A stretch of DNA of 64,000 nucleotides. Source: Congeria kusceri (taxonomy: Eukaryota > Mollusca > Bivalvia > Myida > Dreissenidae). Position numbers and translations under genes: made by a program. The notes below the pieces were generated by a model, which saw only the letters and a list, made by a program, of their open reading frames with translations, was not told where the DNA came from and ran no database searches. This document shows, in pieces, positions 26,051 to 37,707 of the stretch (its first letter is position 1; each line of letters begins with the position of its first letter). Location of the stretch: assembly GCA_027627225.1 (NCBI GenBank), contig CM051027.1:90394151-90458150 (forward strand). Direction: 5' to 3'.

Positions 26051-28105
26051 ATCTGAATGTGTTGTATGACGTCAAAATAAATGGCGTACGGACTGTGCGT
26101 TGTACGAGCATTACACGGCTTGTTTGAATATGTATGTAACGGTCATGTATTGTTTGATTGCAATATTGTTTTCTTATCCTGTACAGCGGATAGATTCTGC
26201 TTTGTTTTGGTGTATATTTTGTTGACGTGTAATACATATTATTGAATGTGTGACCAAATTCCGAGTTAGTATTGATCATCCATGCATTTCATATTATCAT
26301 AGTAGTATCATAACTTAAGAAAGTAATTGTATGTCATTGCCTAACTGTAACAGTCATCAATTTTTACTGCATGTCTTGCGAATGTATATGGTTATATCAA
26401 ACGACAGTGTAATAACATTATTAGCAGCTATTATATAAATCTATAACACACCCATCAATGCTTTTGACAACTCTTGTAATAATGAAACCATCAAGAATGT
26501 CATAAAATATTTCACGTTTTACATCGATGACGCTTTTATCAAATAGAAATGTGGAGACATTAATTTATGTAAAAGGTTTACTTAGAAAACGGAAGAAATT
26601 ATGTCCATTATTTGGATTTACTATTATTATACTTAATGTCTTAGATAAATGCCAATAAATACATTCAGCGTTGTTGTCGATTTCAATCATCTACTGTAGT
26701 GTAGTAACAATATGCACTTCTGTTTGTATTTAGATGCAAAACATTTTCTCTTTTATTCGTATGTTGTGAATCAGGAAGCAATAAATATGTATGCGTTTCA
26801 TTGTTTTAAGCATTTAAATGATATTTTATTACGACATATATTGGTGCTTAAACGAACGGTAGGGAAGGGTTTGAATAAACAAGATAATAACACACACATT
26901 TGACGACATTACGTTATAATAATAGCAAATGGCTGAGAGGTTGATGGTAAGCAATATCAACCTAATTATTTCAACTGTTTATTGCAATCGAATCAATTAT
27001 TGATTTAAGATGCATACCATAGAAGCGTCAGAAAGAATCCTCAGTTTTCCACCAGACTAGTAATAGAACTAAAAGTTTGAAAGCAGTTTTCCTGAAGCCT
27101 TTTTTTAGGGTTGGACGTTTAACTCTTTATTACATGTACACTGAATTAATATAGTAGTGACTTGCAAGTTTGCTGTCGTGGAAACAATATATAAGGCAGC
27201 CTTTCAATTAACCTCAAAAGGCAGATGCATGTTTCAAAGAATTGTTTGTCAAAAGGTTAATAAATTGTGATAACTTTATAAAGTAAAGAACCGCTAGACT
27301 TGTCAGAAAACAATACATATAGAATCTACTTGATGTGTTACTATTTTGGGGTAAATTACGTGAAAGAATTTAAAGGATATTTTATCTTTTGAAATGTGAA
27401 ATTGATTACAAACATTTGACGAAATACTCTTCCTGGATTTAGCCTCTAACAAATCACTTACCAAATCTTGTGTGGCTGGTAGCCTAAACGTGACTGCTTT
27501 AAAATAAAGAAAATAGAACACATAGAATTTAATTTGTCACTAAATTATTTATGTTATAGACGTACGTAGTATTTATTGTTAAAATGAGAAAAGTCGAAAT
27601 TCTTTTTGGAAATACGCTTAATCGAAGAACTGTTGATATCTTATTTCGTTACACATAATTTTATAAGCTGTATTTCAAGCACAAAACGAAGTGCAGTTTG
27701 TATTTAATGCAAACTGTGTCCGCTTGGTCAGTGACTTACCGGATAATATGTTGAATAAACAGACACAAACACAAAATGAGTGACCCCAATATTGTTCTAC
27801 GTTCTCAATAAATTTTTGGAAAATATCTCAACAGATTAACCTCGTCACGATGATTTATATTTGCCAACAGGAAAACAAAGAACTAATACTGTTATCCAGA
27901 ATTAAATTACAGAAACAATTCTTCTTGAACGGAACATAAATTATATGCCCTTACCGGCACTGGACACGGACGCAAAATGGTTAGTTGTTGTGTGGTATCA
28001 CCATTTTACAGTCTATAGCGTTGAACCGAGTTTAAGACTAATAAAAACAAGCAAACGTCGCATTTTTTTCACCAATATTTTTCACATGGTTCGAACTTGA
28101 TTAAA

Positions 28106-28426
28106 TGTTTGTTTGTAATTTGACTGTAGTTTGATTAACCCACGTTGTGTGCCAAATTTGCCCATTTATATTGTCTTATTTTACGCAGCTTGATTTAGCC
28201 TTACGGCAAGTGATTCTTAGAGATTTAATATTTGTAGGATATTGTTTAATAGTCACATTCGTTATGTAATTTAAACCCGTGACTGTTACGGGTGAGTAAT
28301 TTTATTGGTACAGTTGCCCGGATGTGCGAGTAGTATAAAAGCGTGTGTTGGGGAATTTAGACAGTTCTGCTCCTGTTTGTTACGATTTAACATCCGTAGA
28401 ATGGAAAGGTTATTAATTTATATTAT
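28106..28426 (+). mobile_element. Candidate LTR of a Ty3/gypsy-like retroelement
   Basis: A TATA box (TATAAAAG, 28334-28341) in a less A+T-rich context is followed about 85 bases later by TTGGTGACACATTAGTGAC at 28426. This has the TGG start of a tRNA primer-binding site directly after an LTR end. A TG start could be at 28106 or 28114, though the 3' end lacks a clean CA. The DNA to about 28760 reads like an untranslated leader and no gag or pol frame follows. It sits between unit C and the 3' end of the neuropeptide gene. Confidence 0.4.
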
Positions 28427-29182
28427 TGGTGACACATTAGTGACTTTGGGTGCTCTAAGATTGGCAATCTATTTCTTGTGACCTCTGTCATATTAGCTGG
28501 ATTCCTTCCCCTCTAAAGCACGGGCCCACATGATTGCTGCTCGATACATGATTGCTGGTTTAGTGTACCCTGATATCTAGATATTGGGTTTTGGGTCTAA
28601 TAATACCACCTAGTATCGTACCTCTGTACCTAGTGTACGAGGTTGAAGTTCTGAACCATATAATAAGGTTCGAACACTGACTGACCTACATGGGTGCTGT
28701 TTGAGGCATAATTGCTGAGTTAGTGTACACTGACCGACCACATCAGTCGCATGCAAATGTACAATTCAAGAAGAAAACAATTTTTGCAAAATATTGGTCA
28801 TCTTTAATTGGAATGTTCGAAATATTTACTTGCATTTTCACAACACTGTTAGTATATAATATATAATGAATCACTACATATAACATAATATTATAGTTAA
28901 GATTGTTTCTTTGTAAACGTTCTTGTATTCACTAAAAGTTAAATTAATGATCATTAAATCGGTGTACAATTTGTTTGAAATACAATTTACCAATGTATCT
29001 ACTATATGTATTCATATGAGTAATAAAAAACGTCTGGGGGATAAAGTGTTCAAATGCGAGACATGGTACCCATATTACATTAACTAATGCAGTAAATATT
29101 GATTATTAATGTTATGTTCAATATATCATTGCAAAACTTGTATGGACAGCATATTCATAAGCATCACTTATTTATTTTTATT
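28427..29182. other. Retroelement leader remnant and 3' flank of neuropeptide gene
   Basis: 28427-28760 probably continues the candidate retroelement as leader. It contains a repeated CATGATTGCTG phrase at about 28529 and 28549. From 28760 to the neuropeptide stop codon the sequence is A+T-rich with no open frame. An AATAAA on the minus strand lies only about 10 bases after the stop codon (around 29170), so the true poly(A) signal may be further downstream. Confidence 0.35.
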
Positions 29183-30279
29183 TTATCTTCCATAGAATGC
29201 ATTCCATCCCTGTGCTCGTTTCAATGTTTGCATGTTTTCCATCCGGCTGTCTTCATTTGAATCAGTCAGATTAACTGTTTCATTGGCCTCAGGTTCGACA
29301 TATCGTTTCCCATAGGTAGCGTACCATCCAGGTGCTCGCTTGCCATAGAAAGCATTCCAGGCATTAGATCGTTTGCCGTAGGTAGCACTCCATCCAGGGA
29401 CCCTTTTGCCATACATTGCGCTCCAACCTGGGACCCTTTTGCCGTATGTTGCACCCCATCCTGCTGCTCTTTTGCCATAGGTTGCAACCCATGCGGGGGC
29501 CCTTTTTCCGTATGTAGCTCCCCATGGTACCCTTTTGCCGTATGTACCTCCCCAACCTTGGTTGCTTTTGCCGTATGTAACACTCCAGCCTGGCGCTCTC
29601 TTTCCGTACGTAGCTCCCCAACCTGCCAGTCGCTTCCCGTATGTTATTCCCCATTGCTGACCTCGTTTTTCATTACTTTCATCCGTTGATTCTCGCTTGC
29701 CGTATGTCGCCGCCCACTGTGGAGGAGCTCTTTTATCAGCATCGTGCGAACTTAGATCGTCATTGCTATTGTATTTTTGCCAAAGTCCCTCTATAAAGTG
29801 GATGTTGTCATTTTCATGTTGAAAACCGTTTTTATCAGATGAATCATCTTCAGAAACGTTCTGTTCATGATCCTCGACGTCTTTTTCTAGTGGCAGAGAG
29901 CGTTTTCCGTACGTAGTCATCCAGGTTTGAAGATTAGCGCGTTTAATATCTGAATTCACGAATCCTTTGTCAGTTTCACGTTGATGTGTATTAATATCAT
30001 CAAAATGCATGTCGTTTTTCCCTAAGTCATCCATGTCGCTTATTTCATTGAGAAGGTTCATATCAAGTTCAGACTTTCCTCGCACGCTGTCAGCCTCATC
30101 AATAGGTGATGAGTCATATGATCGTTTCCCATAATACACTGACCAGCCCGGAAGTCTTTTAAATGCTGTGCTGCTTCTCTTCATAATGTTCGTATGGAGG
30201 ACCGGATTGTCATCGATCTTTGCATCCCTGTTTGAAGTTTGAACGATTGTGGTTTCAATGGCAGCAGCATGACCGACAT
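29183..30279 (-). CDS. Wx3Yamide neuropeptide precursor, main exon
   Basis: Encodes the body of a secreted prohormone, cut at dibasic sites and amidated to give many short neuropeptides. I count 15 peptides of the form W-x-x-x-Y followed by the amidation donor G: 13 end YGKR, one ends YGKS and the last ends YGR-stop. Examples are LPGWSVYYG, APPQWAATYG, VPGWSATYG and AQGWNAFYG. Two copies stand alone near the start; the rest are nearly head-to-tail, separated by acidic spacers in the first half. The exon starts at a TTCTTTTACAG acceptor (cut at 30280/30279), and the first complete codons read VGHAAAIETTIVQ. The splice is phase 1, so the signal peptide must come from an upstream exon that I could not find. 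A longer frame reaching 30334 reads through the acceptor and is not the likely start. Copy 6 has KS instead of KR, so it may stay joined to copy 7. The family is known from molluscs and annelids; its receptor cannot be told from here. Confidence 0.92.
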
Positions 30280-31461
30280 CTGTAAAAGAATAATATTTGT
30301 ACTTTAATAAATTAGTGTAATATGTTAAGCACATTTATAAAATATTTATTAAAAAACATAAACAAATAAACAAATGGAACACAACCATATTCGTACAACG
30401 TGTGTGTGGTTGCAATTGCTGTATTTGTAATGTACATGTATGTGTAGTTGCATTGGTTTCATTTCTTAGGTATCAGAACAATATGTATAACTTTGAAACT
30501 ATTGAATGATATCTTCTGATGAAACATTATCATGTAGATGATTTAATCACGTTGTTTATTGCTTGAATTTGTCACTGTTTGGAATGTTTTATTGAGGTTT
30601 TGTCATGTTCGTACAAATCAATAACGTTGTTTTCAAAAAGATATAATGAGAACGAAATTTCTATAGGGTATTTTGTTGTCTTATACCTCCTGATATAGAA
30701 CTGTATTACTGCTGTTTAGTCGTATATGCCACGTCAAATTACTCCTTTACCAAATTTACCATAATTAGCCAGTGCAGGTCGCCAGAACGGAAGTTGAAGA
30801 GGAGGAAGCTAATATCAATCAACATTCACATTACTCACGATCTGAATATTAGTTACACTGTTGATAAGCGACAGCCGTCGAGCTTGATTAAAGATTTTGT
30901 ATAACGTGCTAATGATGTGCTGTTGACGTATGTTCTACTGTCTAAATGGATACTTGTGTGAAATAAAAAGGCTGTGTACTGGTTTACCGAAAGTGGCAAC
31001 GGGCAAGGGTCATTCTTTTATTAGTAGTATTTAAATTAAAAGTAAAAAACTAGTTTACCTTGGTTTTTGTGTTGTGTTTTTGTTCGAATGTCAAATAAAC
31101 TTAATTATAATGAAGAAAAAAAAAAAGATACCTGTATTTTGCATAATAGGAGTCTTCGATAGTTTCGTGAAACACATTGCATTACGAATTGAATTATTAT
31201 TTTGATGTATACAATTTTAATCACGCACGTTTAAGAAACCATTTAATTCTGTGCGTTAACCTTTAAAAGATTAATAGTACTACCCAAATTTACCTAAAGT
31301 TGAAATAGAGTCAAATGAAGTGTTTGTTTTGACCGTTAAGCCTTTTTTGACTTAGCACTGTAAGTATACGATATAAAGTATAAGAAATATGTTACATTGT
31401 ACTTGTAACAACAAGATTTAAACACAAAATATTTTTATAATGATATATTCAATGCTCGTCT
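30280..31461 (-). other. Intron sequence upstream of the neuropeptide exon
   Basis: Directly upstream of the TTTTACAG acceptor; A+T-rich, with no signal-peptide-like frame on the minus strand. A GATC|GTGAGT donor-like site near 30840 (minus) could end a 5' untranslated exon, but nothing confirms it. The first coding exon is therefore further upstream, or too short to recognise. Confidence 0.4.
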
Positions 31462-31850
31462 TCAATGCCCCTCAAAGTCTCCTTTATGATCAATCATAAC
31501 ACCTTCCATTTGGGCAGGCTCATAATCTTCTTCAACGGTGAAAATAGCTACATGTCGTGACATTAAGTTAAGATATGGTAATAACCCCATTGAAAAAACA
31601 AAGCGTCGGAGAACACATTCAATTCGATACGCTTTCAAACGACTTCCAACATACGTTTCACGCGTCATGACCATTCCGCTCCCATGTCACGAGTAATCGA
31701 GCATGTCTGGATATCCCGACATTCATTTTTTCGCAGCTTTTTCACAAACGAGTTTCTTAGGCTCGGTGTGAATTTTTATTGAACCACGAAAGCCATCGTT
31801 CTTAATCTCAATCCATGCATTGCACGATTCCCTTTGCAGAACATGTTATT
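31462..31850 (-). pseudogene. Unidentified coding-like remnant
   Basis: The minus strand from about 31850 to 31462 is richer in G+C than its surroundings and reads like protein in two stretches. The upstream one is about 40 codons, containing SCNAWIEIKNDGFRGSIKIH and then TEPKKLVCEKAAKK before a stop. The downstream one (31674-31462) is 70 codons, containing RRFVFSMGLLPYLNLMSRHV and ending EGVMIDHKGDFEGH-stop. They lie about 30 codons apart, with stops between. I do not recognise the family. It could be a decayed retroposed gene, a transposon gene end, or chance. It is not obviously part of the neuropeptide gene, although it lies on the same strand upstream. Confidence 0.3.
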
Positions 31851-32780
31851 ATCTGGGCACAGTTGGTGTAGTGGATTGAAACCTAAAATTATTCCATTAC
31901 ATGGAGTTTGTGGGAAAACTTTTGATTAATTGAACATTTATGATTAGGGAAACTGGCATGTATTTTGTCCTAAAGTGCGTTGCGACCCAATCAAATAAAT
32001 ATATGTAAATTAAAAAGCAAACCACGAAGAATGATGAGATCAATAAAGTTGTATACATCAAAATTGTCTTGATTATACTTCAATTGATTTCAAGTTCGGA
32101 AATACCCGATAGTCAGACAACCTGTGATGTTTTATCTTGTGTGGTTTAAAAACTATTTTTACAAACTATATTTTAAAACAAATAAAAACAGATATCATAG
32201 TAGATGAAGAAATTTTGATATTACAAATTCTGATCATGGTAATTTGAAGAATTAATTCTATTTTGATTCACGTGCACATTACCTGTTTATTGCTTTGATG
32301 TTTAAATTATAATATATTTCAGTTTTAACAGAGAACTTTAATAAAACCAATGTAATCATGACTTATTTCTGTTGTTCTTATTTCTATACATATTTGTGAA
32401 GCTATATACATATACATATTTGTGAAGCTTTATATATACTGCAAATATAGATCTATTATAATTGCATGTACATTATAACACTTTTAGCATTTTAACAATT
32501 GCTTGCACTACATACAAATATTCATTCAGTAAATCTATCAATAATACATGCAAATAGTGTTATAGTCACATACCACATAATTTTACAGGAAAAGAGGTAA
32601 CAAAACATCCCATTCTTTACTTTAATGCAACTCGTTAAAATAACTGATTTCATTTAGAACATTATAATGTAAAGACAAGTATGATTTTGCTTTTGCAGTA
32701 AGTTTTGTTTGATTCATGTTTACAACTATAAATAAACATTTTCGTAAATAGGAAGGTTAAGTATAACTGCTCATTTGTAT
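31851..32780. other. Intergenic, nothing recognised
   Basis: A+T-rich. A short direct duplication of CATATTTGTGAAGCT lies at about 32388 and 32418. No coding or element signature seen. Confidence 0.5.
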
Positions 32781-32781
32781 T

Positions 32782-33100
32782 ATTATGTGTCCCCAGATAA
32801 AAGATGATACGTTAAGAAGATCTTCAAACGTTTACATCCAGAAAATCATTCTGTTATAAATTTATTAACATGTTTGCATTCACAAAAGAAATGCTCAATT
32901 GTTTCATATTCAATTTGACAAAAAGTACATTTGGATGGATTTGTGTATCTTTTTTAAATAAAGCGAAATAGTACCTATAATTCTTTGTAGAATTATATTG
33001 TTACCACATGAATTTCGGGTAATATAAAAAGGCGTATTAAATATGTTGCAAATCGTTAATTTCAATGTTTTTTAAAAATATTCGACCATTTACATATACA
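32782..33100 (-). pseudogene. LINE ORF2 C-terminal remnant
   Basis: On the minus strand the frame reads NPSKCTFCQIEYETIEHFFC, then ECKHVNKFITE, a stop, and further residues to a TAA near 32790. The C-x-x-C ... ETIEH-F-x-x-C pattern is the usual cysteine-rich tail of non-LTR retrotransposon ORF2 proteins. Upstream the frame is broken by stops and shifts but keeps leucine/arginine-rich pieces. It differs from the 24-kb copy, so it belongs to another subfamily. Dead 5'-truncated copy. Confidence 0.6.
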
Positions 33101-35197
33101 ATTGCAAAGATTTATTCCTTTCGAGAATGTCATACATGGGCTGAGTCACTTTCGTATGGACCGTACGCGAATAGGAATAAATGTTTTAACAACATATTTC
33201 AATAAGAGCAAAATACGACGCAAAATATAATTTGTTGATTAGTTTTCGTTTGGTGATGCGCTCTACACATGCTGTCGTATTGACAGCTTCGTAGTTTTCC
33301 TAAATTCAGTGCATTCAATGCCCTGTTATTAGAAAACGTGCGAATAAGGCCAGAATTGTTTTTTTAACAAAGAATACGTGTAATTTCTATTTTAATCAAA
33401 ATTTTGGAAATAAAGAAACTTATATAATAATTAACAGCAATTTCCATTATTTGGCAAGCTTATTCAATGCACGTTTTTTCTGATGTGTTGTTCATTTATT
33501 GCAACGTTTAAAATGCATCAATTATGATATCAAACAAAACGAAAACAGTGGAAACAGAAATAGAATCCAATCGAAATTGTCGTGAAAAGAGGAAGTTCTA
33601 AATGAAGCGAACAAAAATATAATCGTTTTAGTTCTTATTTTGTTCGTGCGTTAATTGGCAGTGTGCACGGGGTTTGATATTGCCAGGAAAATGTCAAATC
33701 ACAGGAAACTAATTAAACTGATTCATACCAGCCCATTAGAAAAAACTGACAAGCTGTCAACGGGGCTCTTCCAAAAGAAACCGTATGGAACCGTCTTATC
33801 CAATTTAAATGCTTAATTACGTTTTGGGTAGGTTGATACCGATTGGTATCTTGTTATTGTCTAAAGCTATAGCAAATGACTTGCGGAAGTCAACTGATAT
33901 TTAGTTATTGCTTTCTTGAACTGCATTCATCTTTATTACGCTGATTAGATTTTAATATTTCAGAAAAGACACGTAAGAGGAAATCTGGCATGGCTCATAC
34001 TGACAGTATAATAGCGTAACAGAAATTAACGTCTTTATATGTTAACCGCTAAATGGGTTGTCTCGGAGTAGATTTCTTTAGTCTAAAAATGTAACGTTCA
34101 TGAATGGAAACCATATGAGCATGAACAACGTTTAATTTAAATACCGATATTCTGTTCTCAAACAGCTTCAAATAGTTTCTAGAAATTATTACTATTTCCA
34201 TAAATATCTAATAAAAGTTATAGTTGTAAATACACAATTATCCTTTTTGAAAAGAACAAAAAACACACACCTAAATGAAAAAAATGGCGTTTTGAATGCA
34301 ATTGTGCTGGATTAATATGGCGCTATGTTACAAGTTCAATACGACTGCAAACTTCCCGCAGCGCATTTCCTACATGTGTTTGCAGTCAGTTTTCGGCATG
34401 ATTTATACAGCGTAATGTTGCAATTTGCTATATCTCCAAAAAAAAATAATCCTTTAAACGTTATGGATTCAGACGGTGATCCGGATCATCACTAAAATCT
34501 TATAAATTATTCAATGGCACATTTCCAAATTCCCGGAAAATGTCATGCAAATCCTTGCATTACCTTTTACCCACAGTAAGTCAATAACAGACAGACAAAC
34601 CAATGTCAGCAAAAACATTAACTCCTAGGCAGAGGTAAAAATAATCTGCAAACATATAGCATCTCAGACGTCACGACATAACTGCTGAAAAAAAAGATTT
34701 CACCTTTTTAAGTCTTTTCCGACGTTTCTGTTTTTAGCTTATTCGTCGACTTACATTTAAGAGGATGAGTCGAACAGCGATGGAACACTGCCTCCTAAAC
34801 AAATAATGTAATTATATTTTTCCTTAAACTGATTATACTGCTTTTAATATCGTAGAAAGCTGGACAGAATTTATGTATTTGATTCTCTTCCAAAAATTCA
34901 AACGGAAAACATTATTTCAATATTTTCAAGTAACACGTATTGATATATATAACAAAATTATATTAACGGTATTAAATAAGAATCATTATATTCTTAATGT
35001 ATTATCTGCCCAATAATATTGAAAATGGTAACCATATCTACAGAGATATACACATATCAAACTGTATATAAAGTTAATCACGTTTGTACAATAATAATGA
35101 TTTTTGATTGTTTTACTTTCTACAATATACAAACACTTGTTGTTGTTTTTTATAGGGATGGTTTTATCGTTATATTTTCAATAGTATATTTGTATTA
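33101..35197. other. Intergenic, nothing recognised
   Basis: About 2.1 kb of A+T-rich DNA with no frame or element boundary I can support. It may contain intron or upstream sequence of the neuropeptide gene on the minus strand. Confidence 0.4.
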
Positions 35198-35201
35198 TTA
35201 A

Positions 35202-35695
35202 AGGGACTATGTCAACGAAATCTTGACTTCCTTTTGCACTATAAATTATATTATTTGATATGAATTCGCTTTACTAACACATGTGCATTAAATAAATGAA
35301 ACTAATATAATACACAATAAGATAATTTGATAAAAACAATTTAGCAAAAAAGAATGAAAAAACTGAAAACCCCAAGCGGGTATCGAACTCACGACTTTGG
35401 AGCCATACGAAGAAATGACAGTAGACAGCGCTTTAACCAACTGTGCTAAAATTCTTGGTAAGAAGTCATTTGTAAACTATGGTTATTTAAAATGCTCAAA
35501 TTCTGGCGTCAAAATGTAAACATGAAAAGGGCCAAACAAACACAACATATATTATAAATTGATTTTCATCTCAGAATGTGTACAATCTTTTCACAGTATA
35601 TATACCCTGTTTTAACCGTTATTATATGTTAGTATTAATATCTAAATGTTTAAAAAATTTGCCCCCTTGAGGCCCTTTTCGATCACATAATCCCT
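35202..35695. mobile_element. TTAA-flanked MITE carrying a tRNA-like sequence
   Basis: A 494-bp element with ends AGGGACTATGTCAACG (left) and AGGGATTATGTGATCG (right, opposite strand; 13 of 16 match), flanked on both sides by TTAA (35198-35201, 35696-35699). A TTAA target is typical of piggyBac- and Kolobok-type transposons. It has no transposase. The middle holds a tRNA-like segment (35361-35455). From memory, similar AAAGGGACTAT-bounded repeats are common in bivalves. Confidence 0.65.
35361..35455 (-). tRNA. tRNA-like sequence (pseudo-tRNA / SINE head)
   Basis: On the minus strand TTAGCACAGTTGGTTAAAGCGC fits the A box and D arm, split here by the spacing of the two promoter boxes. GAGTTCGATACCC fits the B box and T arm. 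The gap between them is longer than in a normal tRNA, and I cannot build matched acceptor and anticodon stems. I take it as a tRNA-derived repeat piece and not a working tRNA. Confidence 0.5.
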
Positions 35696-35700
35696 TTAAT

Positions 35701-37420
35701 ACCATGATTTTAAGATATATGGAAATCTGTCAGAGCGAGAGTGGGTCATTATTTAAATGACTTGAACATTAAATGCAGAAGTTTAAACAAATCCGCAGTT
35801 ATAAATAAAGTTATTATTACATTTTTTTCTTCTCATGAAAAGGTTTGCAGCTTTTAAATATGAGTATTATTACTGCTTTTGCAGCGGGCTGTTAATATTT
35901 TTTACATTTAAATTTGCTTTGAATTAGGTCCATTTTTATGATAAAATATCTTAAGGGGACTATAATGAGTTAGATTAGTGGACATTTGTTAACATTTCAT
36001 AAAAGGTTACCTGTTATATTGACTGTTTTTTTAAGTGCTTAAAAAGTGATGTTTTGAAACAAATCTGTTAAGAAAATAGATCATAGTGAAAAAAAAATAT
36101 GTTTGCGCACGTGGTCTTTAAAAGGCTGACCAACGGATCTTGGGCATTTCGTGACATTGCATTTGATGTGAGCATTTTGTCAAAACGGTGTGTGATTGTT
36201 CTTTGTGATCTACAAAGTAGCCAATTTTGTTCCATGACATTCATGTCTTGCAATAAGTCGTGTAGTCCTACAATGAGACAATGAAGTTTGGCTTCATAAG
36301 TTAGTTAAGCATTTCAGTAAGTAAGTAGGGTAAATTGTTATAGTTATATATGGTTATATGTTTTGAAATCAAACCTCGGCCTCTGAGTCACATCAACACT
36401 TGTCACAGTCTTTATTTGTGAATTCAACACGTTATATATTAATATCACGGTGTAATTGGTTGTTGCATTTTACAATACATTCGTAATTTGGGGATGAAAT
36501 AAGTTAAAATGCAATCTTTATGTTGATTTTAAATATATGGTGTTTAAAGTTTTTATTTCTGAAAATCGGTAAAATGCAATACAGCGATCTCGTATGAAAA
36601 CATACAGATATAAATGTATATTTGTGCTATATTTATATTAATGTCTTAAACAGCGTGTATGTGTTATTCAACGTATATTTTTCTTCATCTAATAAAACAA
36701 CATACTCATAATTAATTTAAATTAACGAAAGCGGACAATAACCTATACTTTAAAATAGATCACGGTTCTACAAAAGCCATTTCGTTATGCAATGTGATAA
36801 AGTATAATTATTCAGGTTTGACCAACAACGCCTTAATTTTCAGATAATCACAATGAGTGCTTTTTCATGACGTATATTTGCTTGTAAACATTATCATGGT
36901 ATCTAAATGGCACAAACATAACCACTAAATCCGTGTCTTTTCATATTATTGTCATTAAGACGTGGAGTTTTGCTGTGCTGTATTACGATTGTCCACTGCA
37001 GATTTCAGTAAACATGTGCGATTTTGGTCAGGATTAGAATCATGCTAGAAAAAATGTATTGTGAACCAAGGTTAGCTTTAATTACATTGAAACTAATAGT
37101 CATTTAATATTAAGATCTACTACACGAATTTGATGCGGACATTGTGAATGTTATTTTTCATTATAGAGATGTTTTGCAATATATTTGAGCAAACATAGAG
37201 AATGCATACTCGAAACTGCTAAAAGACAATTGATCCAATGTGTTTGTTGAAGGGCATCCTAGATACACTAATTACAACTATGCATGTGGCAATGAAGTCG
37301 TTTGCCACCTGAAACTAACCAACATGTAATGTGTAGGTACGTATTTCGCTAAGAAAATGTAAATTGATATTCACAGTTGGAGTGGTGGGTGTGCTGCAAA
37401 ATACTACTGCGATTGTAATG
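35701..37420. other. Intergenic, nothing recognised
   Basis: A+T-rich DNA with short overlapping frames on opposite strands near 36068-36284 that have no supporting features. Confidence 0.45.
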
Positions 37421-37422
37421 AC

Positions 37423-37707
37423 TTGTCTGTCTTTGTAATGAACGCGAGCTCAACGAAAAATATATTGAAAACCGCAGCCCAATTTGCCAGTTATTGTTTT
37501 TCATATTTTTCTGTAATGACCACACCATGTGCACATGCGATTTTTCCCCTCAATGCATCAAAGAATCATTCTGTTCTTGACAACGCCTTGTCAACAATGC
37601 AGGCCTGGTTTGCACTCCATAAAGCCTTACAGAAACATAACAATATTCCAATAGCCGGGCATGTGTCGTCCGTGTCCAGAGGGATTAGTATAGCTGTATG
37701 GGAGTAA
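37423..37707 (+). pseudogene. Possible LINE reverse transcriptase fragment
   Basis: A 94-codon frame whose second half reads NHSVLDNALSTMQAWFALHK and then IPIAGHVSSVSRGISIAV. The pattern of a leucine-rich helix, W-F-x-x-H/N, then a short beta region followed by SI-x-V resembles the palm/thumb end of non-LTR reverse transcriptases, just after the YADD site. The catalytic motif itself is absent and the match is short, so the call is tentative. Confidence 0.33.

Larger units (their letters stand above)
19190..28080. repeat. Tandem segmental duplication, unit C
   Basis: Third copy of the unit. Matching blocks lie near 19200-19400, 19408-19480, 19660-19720, 19800-20030, 20545-20780, 21465-21620, 21760-21930, 21935-22080, 22915-23050, 24960-25020, 26545-26620, 26635-26710, 26800-27080 and 27925-28070. 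Unit-specific additions are a LINE 3' end (23400-24172) and an internally deleted mariner (about 25240-26330). The array ends here: from 28080 the sequence no longer matches A or B. Confidence 0.8.

Noticed and set aside
29266..29654. Two further minus-strand frames of 105 and 96 codons
   Set aside because: They are shifted-frame shadows of the Wx3Yamide repeats; the correct frame has dibasic and amidation signals in every copy.
30280..30334. Upstream ATG at 30334 as the start of the neuropeptide precursor
   Set aside because: The first ~18 codons read through a pyrimidine-rich TTCTTTTACAG acceptor and do not form a convincing signal peptide, so they are more likely intron.
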